Shown: positions 11,215 to 21,589 of the stretch, in pieces
How positions within the stretch are numbered: the stretch's first letter is position 1
Layout: the number at the start of each line of letters is the position of its first letter
The notes under the pieces: generated by a model
Told to the model about the DNA's origin: nothing
Database searches by the model: none
The model's input: only the letters and a program-made list of their open reading frames with translations
DNA from: Anadara kagoshimensis
Lineage: Eukaryota > Mollusca > Bivalvia > Arcoida > Arcidae
Length of the DNA stretch: 64,000 nt
Assembly: GCA_021292105.1 (NCBI GenBank)
Contig: CM037869.1
Location: 29,341,536-29,405,535, forward strand
Direction: 5' to 3'
Translations under genes and position numbers: made by a program

Positions 11215-11335
11215 TTTCCTGGTGGAAGTTCAAATGTTTAACTCAATTTGCCAGTTTTCAAAGTTTTTAGTACTTTTTCAATAAATGTTTTTTTTTAATT
11301 GTGATTTGAACATGGACTGGTATGTTTGTTTTTGA
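11215..11335 (+). repeat. Dispersed repeat family R, partial copy 3
   Basis: Only the 3' half is present: a ggtggaagttcaaatgt block, an aatttgccagttttcaaag block and a gtgatttgaacatggactgg block. It is immediately upstream of the AUNIP-like gene and ends about 210 bp before its start codon. Confidence 0.5.
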
Positions 11336-11546
11336 TTCACAATGCCAAAACTTGACTCGTAGCAATTGATGGCAAGGAATCAAGGTTTAGCTAAAAATTT
11401 TTGTGGTCTTTCTAACTTCTACACATATAAAACTAGCTCCAAAACTAGCATTGGCCAATTGCTTGGCTCTTATATTTAAATGTCTAGGCCACTATATTGT
11501 TGATTTTTTATTTTGCATAGTTTTAGGGTGTCTGTAATGTTCGAGG

Positions 11547-14500
11547 ATGAAGAGGAAGTTCCAGGAAGAACAAGAAGATTCTGATGCTGGATGGCTGTCT
11601 ACAAGAAATAAACGAAAGGTAAACTAGGTTTTTCTCTATTGTATACCACAGGGGCCTTGGTGGCCTAGTTATCTAAAGTGTGCTCTTACGGACCACAGCA
11701 CCTCTCACCAACTCGGGTCCAATCCCATTTGAGCATATCCTAATGTCAAAAAATTTGTTGGTTTGCTTGCCAAAGGTCGGTGGTTTTCTCCAGGCACTCA
11801 GGTTTCCTCCACCATCCAAGAACTGACTGCCTTTATATAAGCGATTGAATCTTATCTGGTGTATAAAACATCATTAATTATATGTATATACATGTGACAA
11901 TGACATTGCAATTAAAAAAAAACCAGTCAAGCAATCCACTAGCAATCCTTGCACAAACTCACTTATACCAGGTTTTATTTTATCTGCCCAAGGAACCCCA
12001 CCATCTCTTATGCATGGGGCTTCAGTTGTCTAACGCACATTCATACTGATCACAGCCCCTTTCATTGCTTATAGGTTTGAATCCCACTTGGTACAGATCC
12101 TAGCATGAGAATTTTTTCAGTTTGCTTCCTGAAGGTTAGTGGTATTTTTCAGGCACTCTGGTTCCCTCCATCATCTCTAAACTGACCACCTCAATATAAG
12201 GAAACGAATCTTGACTTGGGTGTAAAACTCCATTACTCCACTCCATTTCTTTCTTTTAGTTATACATGTCATAAGCTTTGACCTGTGACCTCTCCACCAC
12301 ACAAACCCAATTTGTCTGCATTGTCAATGTAAAGAATCATGATCACCCATCTGAGCATTGAACATGGTCAATGTTGCTTAATTTGCAACATAAGGCATGA
12401 AACTCTACTGAATAAACTAAAGGTTAACCCATAGACCCATGCAGAAGAAGCAGTCCATATTTTTGCAGTTACTACAAAAGTGTGTGACTCTAGTCTTCAC
12501 TAGTTTAGCTTTCATGATATTTTCATTTTTTTTTTTTTTTGAAAAATTACCTGGTAGTGTGAACAAAGCGTTCTGTCCTATAGAAGTATGTTATTCTTAC
12601 ACTGTTACGAACAGAAAGCTTTGGACATACAGATACTTGTAGTTCTTTGTTTTATTATATGTTTGTATTTTTCCAGATTTCGCCAACAGTCCCACATCCC
12701 AGAAAACGTAAGAGTTTTAGTCGTCCAGTAAGACGTTCTTCTGATAACTATAGTAACCTAAGATTAACTCAGAACTCACCACCTCCCCCACAACTTAAAA
12801 CTGCGACAAAACAGACCAGTATAAGAAACTTCTTTGGAAATTCTACTCCTTCAGCATTAGAGGACCCTGCATCATCAGATTTAGAGGAGGATAACTTTGT
12901 ATACCCTGGTAAATATGACTATATCAAAGGAAAAAAACCACATATCATAAATACCCAACTTCCCTCATGAAGCAAAATGTCTGAATATTTATGAAAATCT
13001 TGACCACCTTTGTTCATATCCATACATGTTTATGAAATATAGGTGTCTAGCAATTATACATATTAAAGAGATTTCACCTTACCATTTTCCTTTGCCTTAT
13101 AATCAACAGACTATGCAAATTATGTGTAGAAATCATGAAAGTACTGTAAACATACATGTATTCATATTAAAATTGTGCTAATTGTAGCAATTTTTATGTC
13201 AATACAGTAGTGCTATTTTAAATCTACCACCAAATTAAAAAGATCATATTACACATGGTGTTCCATGAGATTCATACTAGTGCAAGTCCATGTGAATTTA
13301 TCCAAAATTATAATATTCACTCAAATTCATACACACCACTTTGGAAGCTCAGATGGTAGAGTGCTCACTTCGTAAGTGGGAAGTCGCGGGTTCGATCCCC
13401 GGCCAGATCTGACCCAAGACTTAAAAGTGGGTAGTGACTTCTTTTGCCAAGCACTCTGCATTACGAAATGAAAGCCATGGTTTTTTCATATGGGAACTTA
13501 AAATAAACGAGTTTACGTGTCACGTGGGCTTGGCACGCACAAGAACCCTGCTGCATAATGGCATTAATGCAATGCACATGCAAAATTTCAGCACTTTCGC
13601 CTTTAGCTGATGACGTCTCTATATAAGTGAAATATTCTTGACTGGGATGTTAAACACCATAACTTAACTCAACTCGAATTCATACATGCTAAAATTAATA
13701 TACATATTTACAGTATCTTATTTGATATTAATATGATTTCAATGAATTCTTTTCCAGATGCTGGGGCAAATATCAATGACCTTGAAGGTTGCCACAGTAA
13801 CAAGAAGGATAATGCATCCCCTAGACATATGAACGATGATCAAGTAGATACATCACCAGGTTATGTATCTAGTGGAAATGATATAGAAAATTCTGGTATA
13901 GAGAATTGTTTGGATAATAATAGTGATATAGAAAATCTTGTGGTTCAAAGTAGTAGCTGTAATCATATTAATACTTGTAATGACGATTTACTGGAAGATG
14001 GCAGAAGAGAAAAATGTAATGAACATGATTCCAATATAGAGAATTTTCAAATAAATCAATTTACAAGATCTAATATTCGGACATGTGTAGCTGCAGATTC
14101 CCAAGGTGAAATAAGTCGGTCATTATCATCTGCATCATTATCATCGTCATCATCATCTGACAGACAAGACTTGTGTGTAGTTGAAGACTCATATAAAATA
14201 AGACCATCATCATCTGACGTACAGAACTTGTGTCTGGCTGAAAACTCCCAACATAAAATAACTTCATCATCATCATCACCATCACCACCACCACTACCAC
14301 CATCATTATTTAGTCTACAGGACTCGTTGGTAGCTGAAAACTCCCAACATAAAATAACTTCATCATCACCATCACCACCACCATCATTATTTAGTCTACA
14401 GGGCTCGTTGGTAGCTGAAAACTCCCAACATAAAATGAGTCCTTCATCATCATCTTCACCAGACAGACTGGACTCTCAACAGAATTTTTATCCACATTTA

Positions 14501-14950
14501 CAGACAAAAGTCCCTTTGAGAGACAGAACAAACTTGTTAGACTCTGTTCAAGCTGACTTTGAATTAAACTCAATGTTACCTGTAACTGGTTGTGACTCGG
14601 AGATGTTTATATCACAGTCAGCCTGTATTACTGATCGTAAATATAGTGTGACTGATTGTAAATATAGTGCGACTGATTGTAAATATAGTGTGACTGATTG
14701 TAAATATAGTGCGACTGATTGTAAATATAACATCACTAGTCGTAAATATACAAGTTGTTATAAGGACACAAAAAGGAGTGATATTGATTATGATGAATTT
14801 AAACCAAGTACTAAATCCCATTGTTCAAAGGAAGGAAATGATTTTCAATTTTCTCAAAATTTTCATTATTTAAAAGACAGAAGCAGAAAAACTCTAATTG
14901 ATTCTGAAGATGCAGACTTGGAATTACAAGACTTTTCCTTGGAATGTTGA
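11547..14950 (+). CDS. AUNIP: AUNIP-like PIP-box protein (three exons, 498 aa)
   Basis: Exons are 11547-11618, 12677-12908 and 13758-14950, joined in phases 0 and 1 at consensus sites (AAAG|GTAAAC, TTTTTCCAG|ATT, CCTG|GTAAAT, TTTTCCAG|ATG). The N-terminus has a WLSTRNKRK block (16-24), a basic PRKRK patch (32-36) and QTSIRNFF at 70-77, an exact PIP-box (Q-x-x-I-x-x-F-F) for binding PCNA. Human AUNIP, as recalled, has the same order: a Trp-Leu next to a basic run near residue 15, then QRSIASFF near 62-69. The rest is Ser/Asn/Asp-rich and disordered with in-frame repeats. AUNIP binds Aurora A and ninein and helps DNA-end resection. The family call rests on the N-terminal 80 residues; another PCNA-binding disordered protein cannot be excluded. 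An acceptor-like ttttag at 11521-11526 may mark a 5' UTR intron. Confidence 0.6.
11653..11890 (+). mobile_element. tRNA-headed SINE, family B (intron 1 of the AUNIP-like gene)
   Basis: Family B is recognised by gtggcctagttatctaaag at the head, gcttgccaaaggtcggtgg, aggtttcctccaccatcc and a gtgtaaaac-like tail. Copies also lie at 12013-12247, 33570-33812, 43246-43468 (plus) and 20288-20492, 61160-61390 (minus). It is distinct in body from family A. Confidence 0.6.
12013..12247 (+). mobile_element. SINE family B, diverged copy
   Basis: It has the same block order as the copy at 11653 (ggtttgaatcccacttgg B-box region, caggcactctggttccctcc, tcttgacttgggtgtaaaac) with many substitutions, so it is older. 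It lies in the same intron of the AUNIP-like gene. Confidence 0.55.
13335..13675 (+). mobile_element. Full-length SINE family A copy in intron 2 of the AUNIP-like gene
   Basis: This has the best-preserved tRNA head in the window: gctcagatggtagagtgctc (A-box) and gcgggttcgatccccggcc (B-box). The family body (cttttgccaagcactctgca, gcactttcgcctttagctga) and tail (gtgaaatattcttgactggg) follow, ending before aactcaactcg. It ends only ~80 bp before the exon 3 acceptor. Confidence 0.7.
14250..14460 (+). repeat. In-frame coding repeats: Ser/Pro tract plus LVAENSQHK module
   Basis: Inside exon 3 of the AUNIP-like gene a module of roughly 28 codons repeats two to three times: a TCA/CCA codon run coding Ser/Pro, then SLFSLQ, then a LVAENSQHK block. 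The TCA repeats on the complementary strand give spurious Met/Val-rich open frames. The array is in frame and free of stops, so copy number can change without breaking the protein. Confidence 0.75.
14629..14750 (+). repeat. In-frame 21-bp coding repeat (TDCKYS-V/A)
   Basis: Five to six copies of a 21-bp unit encode the heptad TDCKYS followed by Val or Ala, alternating. The alternating V/A pattern suggests growth by duplication of a two-unit (42-bp) block. It lies in the disordered middle of the AUNIP-like protein and supplies evenly spaced Cys-Lys-Tyr. Confidence 0.8.
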
Positions 14951-15148
14951 GTTTACTCAATGGATTCACCCTTGACACTATTGTTTGAAATCTGGTGTTC
15001 ATAAATTAAGCTGGAATATTAAACTCAGGACCTTGGAATTTTTGGTTTATTTTTTTAGTTTAAAGTACATGTATACAGAATCTGCAGACTTAGAACTTTA
15101 CTGTAGGAACCACTCTGTTTGTGATAGTGAAATACTCTTTATATCCAT

Positions 15149-15530
15149 CGAAAATCAAATAAATTTGAATAAAGTTTGATGTTTTTCACTTACTTGTACC
15201 TAGTCGTAACAGGAAATCTGTATGGGCATCCGCGATTGTCATAAAGTATGTCTGTAGAAAGGAAAATCTTGGCGTTATGGGAATTTCACATGGCGAAAAT
15301 GACGATGTTTACACCGGAAATAATGTCCTTGGTGACATTTTACATCATATGCGCAACAGATTCCGCCATTTGCCAGGTTTTCAACATGTTAATTCCCCAT
15401 AGTGCCAAAGTTTTACCCTGCGCATATATATTCTGGGCTAATCGCGGTTGCATATAGATTTCCTGTCACAACTAGGTACAAATAAGTGAAAAATATTAAA
15501 CTTTATTCAATTTTTTTTGATTTTCTATGA
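15149..15530. repeat. ~380-bp imperfect palindrome holding the poly(A) signals of the AUNIP-like gene
   Basis: The left arm (15149-15240) and right arm (15438-15530) are complementary over about 90 bp with moderate mismatches; gtttttcacttacttgtacc on the left pairs with ggtacaaataagtgaaaaat on the right. The inner part also pairs in places (ggcgttatgggaatt against aattccccatagtgcc). AATAAA hexamers of the upstream gene lie at 15158-15163 and 15168-15173. The right arm carries the mirror-image signal for the other strand. It is a foldback element or an inverted duplication of the gene end. Confidence 0.65.
15158..15173 (+). terminator. Tandem AATAAA poly(A) signals
   Basis: Two overlapping-range hexamers, 15158-15163 and 15168-15173, lie about 210 bp past the stop codon of the AUNIP-like gene and are followed by a GT/T-rich stretch. 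They are the best candidate for its mRNA 3' end. Confidence 0.55.
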
Positions 15531-15533
15531 AAA

Positions 15534-18500
15534 CCAGAGGCTCAGTGTGGCTGAGCCTGTATCGCTCACCTGACTAAAATACTTTTAAAGCAAATTTGTA
15601 TTCCAGTGATGAAAAAATGCACTGTTTATATCAGACAGAATGGCTAAGGAAATCACTGTAGAACTATATGTACCATTCACAGTTTTTTCAATCTGATTAA
15701 AATCACATCTCTCACTTGCTCCCCCATTTTTGATATAGGCGCGGAGTGGGAGATCTGAGGAAACACCGTATAGGGGCACATGTGAATGAGCCATTGTTGT
15801 AACATTTATTGTCCAATGAAATTTCAGCTTCCGAGATTTTGAAAGTGTTTTGCCTTTATTGTAAATGAAATGGGCAATTTGAATTTGTCAATCTAAGTAA
15901 AGGACCTTCCATACATCATTCCCATAAAGTTTGGTTCAATTTGCTTCAGTAGCTTTAGAGGACATAGCAAATATATGCTATTCCCATAGGGTTAAACTAT
16001 GTTCTGTGCTGGCAGCCATCTTTTTTGGTGGATCAAAAAAATGTCCACAATCTAAGTAAAGAACCATCCATACATCATTCCTGTAAAGTTTGATTCAATT
16101 TGCTTTAGTAGCTTTAAAGGAAATAGCAAATATATGCTTTTCCCATAGGGTCCAATGTGAAACAATGTTCTCCACTGGCAGCCATGTTTTATGGCAGATC
16201 AGGAAAATTTTGGCAATCTATGTAAAGGACCTTCTATACATCATTCCTGTAAAGTTTGGTTCAATTTGCTTCAGTCATTTCTGAGGACATGGTCAAAAAT
16301 GCGTTTTTCCCATAAAGTCCAAAGTTAAACTATCTTTTGCGCTGACAGCCATGTTTTTTGGCAGATCAGAAAAATTTTGGCAATCTAAGTAAAGGACCTT
16401 TTATACATCATTCCTGTAAAGTTTGGTTCAATTTGCTTCACTAGCTTCAGAGGAGATAGCATATATATGCTTTTCCCATAGGGTCCAATGTGAAACTATG
16501 TTCTCCACTGGCAGCCAGGTTTTTTGGCGGATCAGAAAAATTTTGGCAATCTATGTAAAGGACCTTCTATACATCATTCCTGTAAAGTTTGGTTCAATTT
16601 GCTTCAGTCATTTCTGAGGACACAGTCAAAAATGTGTTTTTCCCATAGGGTCCAATGTTAAAATATCTTCTGCCCTGGCGGCCATTTTTTTTTGGTGGAT
16701 CAGACAAATTTTGGCAATCTAAGTAAAGGACCTTCTATACATCATTCCTGTAAAGTTTGGTTCAATTTGCTTCAGTCATTTCTGAGGACATAGTCAAAAA
16801 TGCGTTTTTCCCATAGGGTCCAATGTTAAACTACCTTTGGCGCTGGCAGCCATGTTTTTTGGCCAATCAGGAAAATTTTGGCAATCTATGTAAAGGACCT
16901 TCTATACATCATTCCTGTAAAGTTTGGTTCAATTTGCTTTCCAAGCTTCAAAGGAAATAGCATATATATGCTTTTCCCATAGGGTCCAATGTTAAACTAT
17001 CTTCTGCGCTGGCGGCCATGTTTTTTGGTGGATAAGAAAAATTTTGGCAATATAAGTAAAGGACCTTCTATACATCATTTCTGTAAAGTTTGGTTAAATT
17101 CGCTTCAGTCATTTCTGAGGAGATAGCCAAAATGCGTTTTTCCCATAGGGTCCCATGTTAAACTATCTTTTGCTCTGGCAGCCATGTTTTTTGGCCAATC
17201 AGAAAAATTTTTGGCAATCTATGTAAAGGACCTCCAATACATCATTCCTCTAAAGTTTGGTTAAGTTTGCTTCAATAGTTTCAGAGGAGATAGCCAAAAT
17301 GTGTTTTTCCCATAGGGTCCAATGTTAAACTATGTTCCACGCTGGCAGCCATATTTTTAGGCGGATCAGAAAAATTTCGGCAATCTTGCAAAAGACCTTC
17401 CATACATTATTCCTGTAAAGTTAAATTGAATTCGCTTCAGTCGTTTCAGAGGAGATAGCCAAAATGTGCGTTTTCCCATAGGGCCCAATGTTAAACTTTG
17501 TTTGGCCCTGGCGGCCATTTTTTTTAGGGGATCAGAAATATTTGGGCAATCTTAGTAAATGACCTTGCATACATTATTCCTGTAAAGTTTGGTTCAAATT
17601 GGCTCAGCGGTTTCAAAGAAGATAGCAAATACAGTGAAACCTCCCTAAACCGGACACTCTCTAAACTGACAACTCTCTATTCCGGACAAAATATTTGGTC
17701 CCGAATTTCTCCTTCTTTATTTCAATTAACAAAAACCTCCCTAAACCGGACACTCTCTATTCCGGACACCGGACAAACTTTTCAGTCCCAATTTGCTTAT
17801 GTCCTTAAAATTGAACCTCTCTAAACCGGACATTTGGATTTATTTTTTATTTCAATTACTTGCTTTTTCTTTTTTATAAATTAGTCTTAAACAGATAAAA
17901 ATATTTAATTATGTACACTTAAAAATATAATTTTTTAAAGTTTTTTTTATTTTTATTTAAAATATTTAGTATTTAATTACTTATGTTTTTTGTTTTTAAT
18001 CATTATCTTCTATATATTTTCTTCTGTTCTTTTTTTTGTGATTTGTGATTTTTCTTTATCAATTAAATCTGTTTACGTATTTATTAATTGACACAAGATA
18101 ATTACCACCAACCACTATTAAGTAGCTATAAGTGTTTTGTTAATTATTATCCAGTGACACCTTCTGAATCAAAGGGACAGGTAAAGTGTCAACACTATTG
18201 TTGTCCTGTCAGGGATTAATGGTAGTGTTAATTGCCTTCAGTACCCTAATAAGAATCATATTAAGACAGTAAATTAAAAGTGATTTAATACAAAACAGAT
18301 ATTTTACATGTACTTCTGTGATATTGACGTACCATTAACAGTGTTGTTGATTATGTCTTCTCTGAAATGTATCACATTTGAAAGTCCATTTCAAAATGCC
18401 AATTAACACTGGATAATTTATAATTAAATCAGATTAATTTCACTAAATTTCAAATGGACTATTAGGTTTTAGCTTTTTCAAACCAGTTTCATCACAGATA

Positions 18501-19318
18501 TATCTGGTTTCATTGATCCTTTATAACATTTAAGTTAGTCAGTTTAATTAATTAATTAGCACATAGAATGTATTGTTTTATACATAAGATAATGTTTAAA
18601 AGTTTTATATGGAGAAAAAAGACATAAATACAGTAAATATAAACATGGCTATTAATTAAATAAGCATTTGTTTAAAACTGTTTGTTGTTGGTAAATTTAA
18701 TAAGGTGATTACAATAAATGAAAGTAATAATAATTTACATGTTCTTTCTAGATTTATTTCGTTAAGGGGAGATAATCCAGGTTAAAAATGTCAAAACCTC
18801 CCTAAACCGGACACCGGACACCCGGACACCGGACACCCGGACAAAATCTATGGTCCGGAGCTTGTCCGGTTTGGAGAGGTTTTACTGTATATGCTTTTCC
18901 CATAGGGTCCAATGTTAAACTATCTTCTGCGCTGGCGGCCATGTTTTTTGACGGATCAGAAAAATTTTGGCAATCTAAGTAAAGGACTTTCCTTACACCA
19001 TTCCTGTAAAGTTTGGTTAAATTTGCTTCAGTCATTTCTGAGGAAATAGTCAAAAATGCATTTTTCCCATAGGGTCCAATGTTAAACTATCTTCTGCGCT
19101 GGCAGCCATGTTTTTTGGCGGATCAAAACAATTTCGGCAATCTAAGTAAAGAACCTTCCATACATCATTCCTGTAAAGTTTGGTTAAAATTGGTTTAGGG
19201 GTTTCAGAGGAGATAGCCAAAATGTGAAAAGTTTACAGACGGACTGACTGACAGACTGACGGACGACGGACGCCGAGTGATGGCAAAAGCTCACATGGCC
19301 TTTAGGCCAGGTGAGCTA
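15534..19318 (+). mobile_element. Hairpin-ended element with about 12 copies of a ~165-bp core
   Basis: The left end has ggctcagtgtggctgagcc and cgctcacctga. The right end has the characteristic gacggacgacgg run and the hairpin agctcacatggcctttaggc to ggtgagct. The core repeats a ~165-bp unit with cccatagggtccaatgtt, ggcggccatgttttttgg, aatctaagtaaaggacctt and cctgtaaagtttggttcaat. It shares its right-end hairpin with the elements at 6152, 23890, 25551 and 36181, but its core is unrelated to the 145-bp core. It is non-coding. A Tigger-like element (17632-18887) splits one core unit. Confidence 0.6.
17632..18887. mobile_element. Non-autonomous Tigger/pogo-like DNA transposon (1256 bp)
   Basis: Terminal inverted repeats begin cagtgaaacctccctaaacc on the left and are matched by ggtttggagaggttttactg on the right, flanked by TA on both sides. 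Subterminal ccggacac and ctctctaaaccgg blocks repeat several times. The interior is AT-rich without a transposase frame. Taking out the element and one TA restores the host core (gatagcaaatatatgctttt), matching intact neighbouring units, which proves a TA-target insertion. TA target and CAGT...ACTG ends fit the Tigger/pogo branch of Tc1/mariner. Confidence 0.8.
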
Positions 19319-20287
19319 ATGAAGAGTATTTCACTGTCACAGAGTGATTCCTACAGTAGGATTTTTTTTTGTAAATTTTAATTTATATTTGATAGTAAAT
19401 TTTAAAAAGATGTATAATGGTAATGTAATGGGCAGTTCACCCTTATATACAAGTTTATATATGGATAAAATTTTACTGGCTTTTACAAACAGGTGGTCCT
19501 TATATAGAGACAGGTTTGATTTCATATTTGTTGCAGTGTACAAAATACTTCAATTTGGCTCTAGACATCAAAATAACAATTTGAACAGCAAGTTGATCGG
19601 CTATTTCACAATCAAGTATACCTTTTTTTAACACAACTGTTACGGGTAAAAATATCTATGAGGATTAGTATGTCAGTTTCTCACACCTGTGACATGGAAA
19701 TCCCTTGTTTTTACCCATGTGGGATTTCCTTGTCTCACCCTAGGGTTGAGACAGGCTACACGCTAAATTTTCCACGTAGTGATACCTGCTCTGGATTTAT
19801 TGTTGAAAGGACTTAATAAATTGAGAAAAGTTCCGAAGTCGACCAACAATTTCTCAACGTCACAATCACTTACACACGCTAAATTAATGACGTCATAATC
19901 ATTTTACGTTATAACATCAACAAAAATTGATTACGTCATTTTCAGTGGGCACGGATGGTGATATGAAAACATTTGATGCAATTTTTTGTTTACAAATCGT
20001 TTTATATTGCAAATGTGTGAGAAAAAGAATCCTACACCAATAACAGGGTAAGACTGAGATATCTCAGTCTTACCCTGTTACCAGTGTAAGATTCTATTAG
20101 TCCGAGATTCACCAGCATGTCCACACCAGAAAACTGTGTGATCAATAACTACATAACTAGTATTTACCAATGGATATTAAATAAATTGATGTGTTTCAGG
20201 AATCTTCAGTGTAATTTTTTTTCTTTAAAATGTGGGGCACAAAGGCTTTGATCACATATGCTGGCAAACCCCATCCATCATATTCCA
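19319..20287. other. Intergenic, palindrome-rich, no gene seen
   Basis: Contains short hairpins at 19695-19730 (ggaaatccc paired with gggatttcc) and 19732-19757 (tgtctcaccctagggttgagaca), and the perfect 40-bp palindrome listed separately. The flanks agaatcctacacc and agtgtaagattct extend the symmetry imperfectly, so about 19630-20110 may be one foldback element. Confidence 0.45.
20041..20080. repeat. Perfect 40-bp palindrome
   Basis: Bases 20041-20060 (taacagggtaagactgagat) are followed directly by their exact reverse complement with no spacer. Weaker symmetry continues outward. Such a spacer-free palindrome can extrude as a cruciform and is usually unstable, so it is either young or the centre of a foldback element. 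Confidence 0.95.
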
Positions 20288-20492
20288 AATATCACATAGG
20301 TAGAGTGGAGTTTTACACTAGTCAAGATTTTTTCACTTATATGGAGGCAATCAGTTTGTGGATGGAGGAGGAAACCAGAGTGCCCATAGAAAACTACTGA
20401 CCTTTGGCAAGCGAAACTCCCACACACAAAGATCTGTCGTGAGTAGGGTTCAAACCTAGGTGGTGAGAGACATTGTGATCTGTAGGACATGG
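20288..20492 (-). mobile_element. SINE family B, minus-strand copy
   Basis: On the minus strand it reads the family B order: ggtttgaaccctactc, cttgccaaaggtcagtag, aggtttcctcctccatcc-like block, then a gtgaaaaaatcttgactag tail. Downstream of it, 20493-20640 holds no recognisable feature. Confidence 0.55.
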
Positions 20493-20644
20493 AATGGCAT
20501 AAGTTGTATGACGTTATTGTGGCATAGATGTGTACTAAAATGTGATACAGAAAGGTTATTGGACATTTATCACATGGTATACTGGTGAGCCCAAAAAAAT
20601 TTGCAGTAGAGGTTGATGTGTATCCAGTCAATGTCCACTTTTGA

Positions 20645-21045
20645 ATAAAAAGCTTTGGTGGTTCAGTGGTAGAGCATCCTCCTCAAGAGCAGGATGTTGT
20701 GGGTCCGAGCCGAGTCGGGTCAACAAAAACAAGACTTTCAAATTTGAGATATTGTTTCCTACCATGACTTTAGGTATTAAGAGGACAAATTATCAATTCT
20801 GGGTTCACCCAGTACCAGGATAATGTGACTGTGGGAGTGGCATGCTTGTTTGCCGCATACTAACTCTGAGCTAACACTTTAAAGTCGCCCTGAGTGCATG
20901 CCAGTACAAGGCAGACCATAAGACACTCACACTGACACACAAACTTGTTCTTATATTTATCCTAAGAGATAAATAAACTTCCTCTGTTCACGAATAGGTG
21001 AAATACTGCTGATGTAACCTTAAATAACATAACGACAACTTTTGT
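20645..21045 (+). mobile_element. tRNA-headed SINE, family C
   Basis: The head has tggtggttcagtggtagagc. The body shares gtgactgtgggagtggcatg, the taaagtcgccctgagtgc block and ctgttcacgaataggtgaaa with the copy at 28618-28970. It is a third SINE family, with a long body (~350-400 bp). It overlaps no host exon. Confidence 0.6.
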
Positions 21046-21544
21046 GCAAACTTAAAGGGACAGTTCCTACAGGGAATTTTAGGTCAATGTCTAATTTTGA
21101 GCAATTTAAAGGAACTGTTCTCTAGGTAACAACTGTAAAGAATCCCAGGTCCTCATTTCACAATCATTTCCTTGGCTCAGATTGTTTTTAACTTGCATTT
21201 AGCAAAGTTTGGTAATTTCTTTTTGGAACTAATAATGAATATTTTTGTCAGAACTATATGCAAATGTTTTATTTTGGAAGTGATTGTAAAAATGATACCT
21301 TAAATTCCTGAATATCACAAAAATTAACAAAATTATAATGATTTAAAATTTTGCCAGTATTAAGGAAAATTTTAGTTAAGGAATGATTGTGAAACTGAGG
21401 CCTGTTGCTGGTTCCCAGATTCTGGACAAAACCTATATCAGTGATGAAAAGTTTATAGATGTATGATATGTCATCGCAATAGGCAACCTTGAACTTTTGC
21501 TCGGGTGAGCTAGAAAATGAACAAAACTATAACACCAATAAATT
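21046..21544. other. Intergenic between SINE C and the PELP1 3' end
   Basis: AT-rich sequence with no exon recognised. A block near 21170-21400 (tttcacaatcatttccttgg ... aaggaatgattgtgaaact) is an inverted repeat with ~20-bp arms and ~200-bp spacing, so a short foldback element is likely. Confidence 0.4.
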
Positions 21545-21550
21545 TTTATT
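21545..21550 (-). terminator. PELP1 poly(A) signal
   Basis: AATAAA on the minus strand, about 40 bp past the PELP1 stop codon. It would give a very short 3' UTR. No competing hexamer nearer the stop was seen. Confidence 0.5.
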
Positions 21551-21589
21551 AAAATTTAATATTTTTGGAAATCAATCTAACAATTTATC

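Noticed and set aside
13350-13420. Functional tRNA gene
   Set aside because: Good A and B boxes, but it continues into the standard family A SINE body and tail.
14070-14821. Minus-strand open frames rich in Met/Val or in a Tyr-Leu-Gln-Ser-Val pattern
   Set aside because: They are antisense shadows of the in-frame repeats of the AUNIP-like exon 3.
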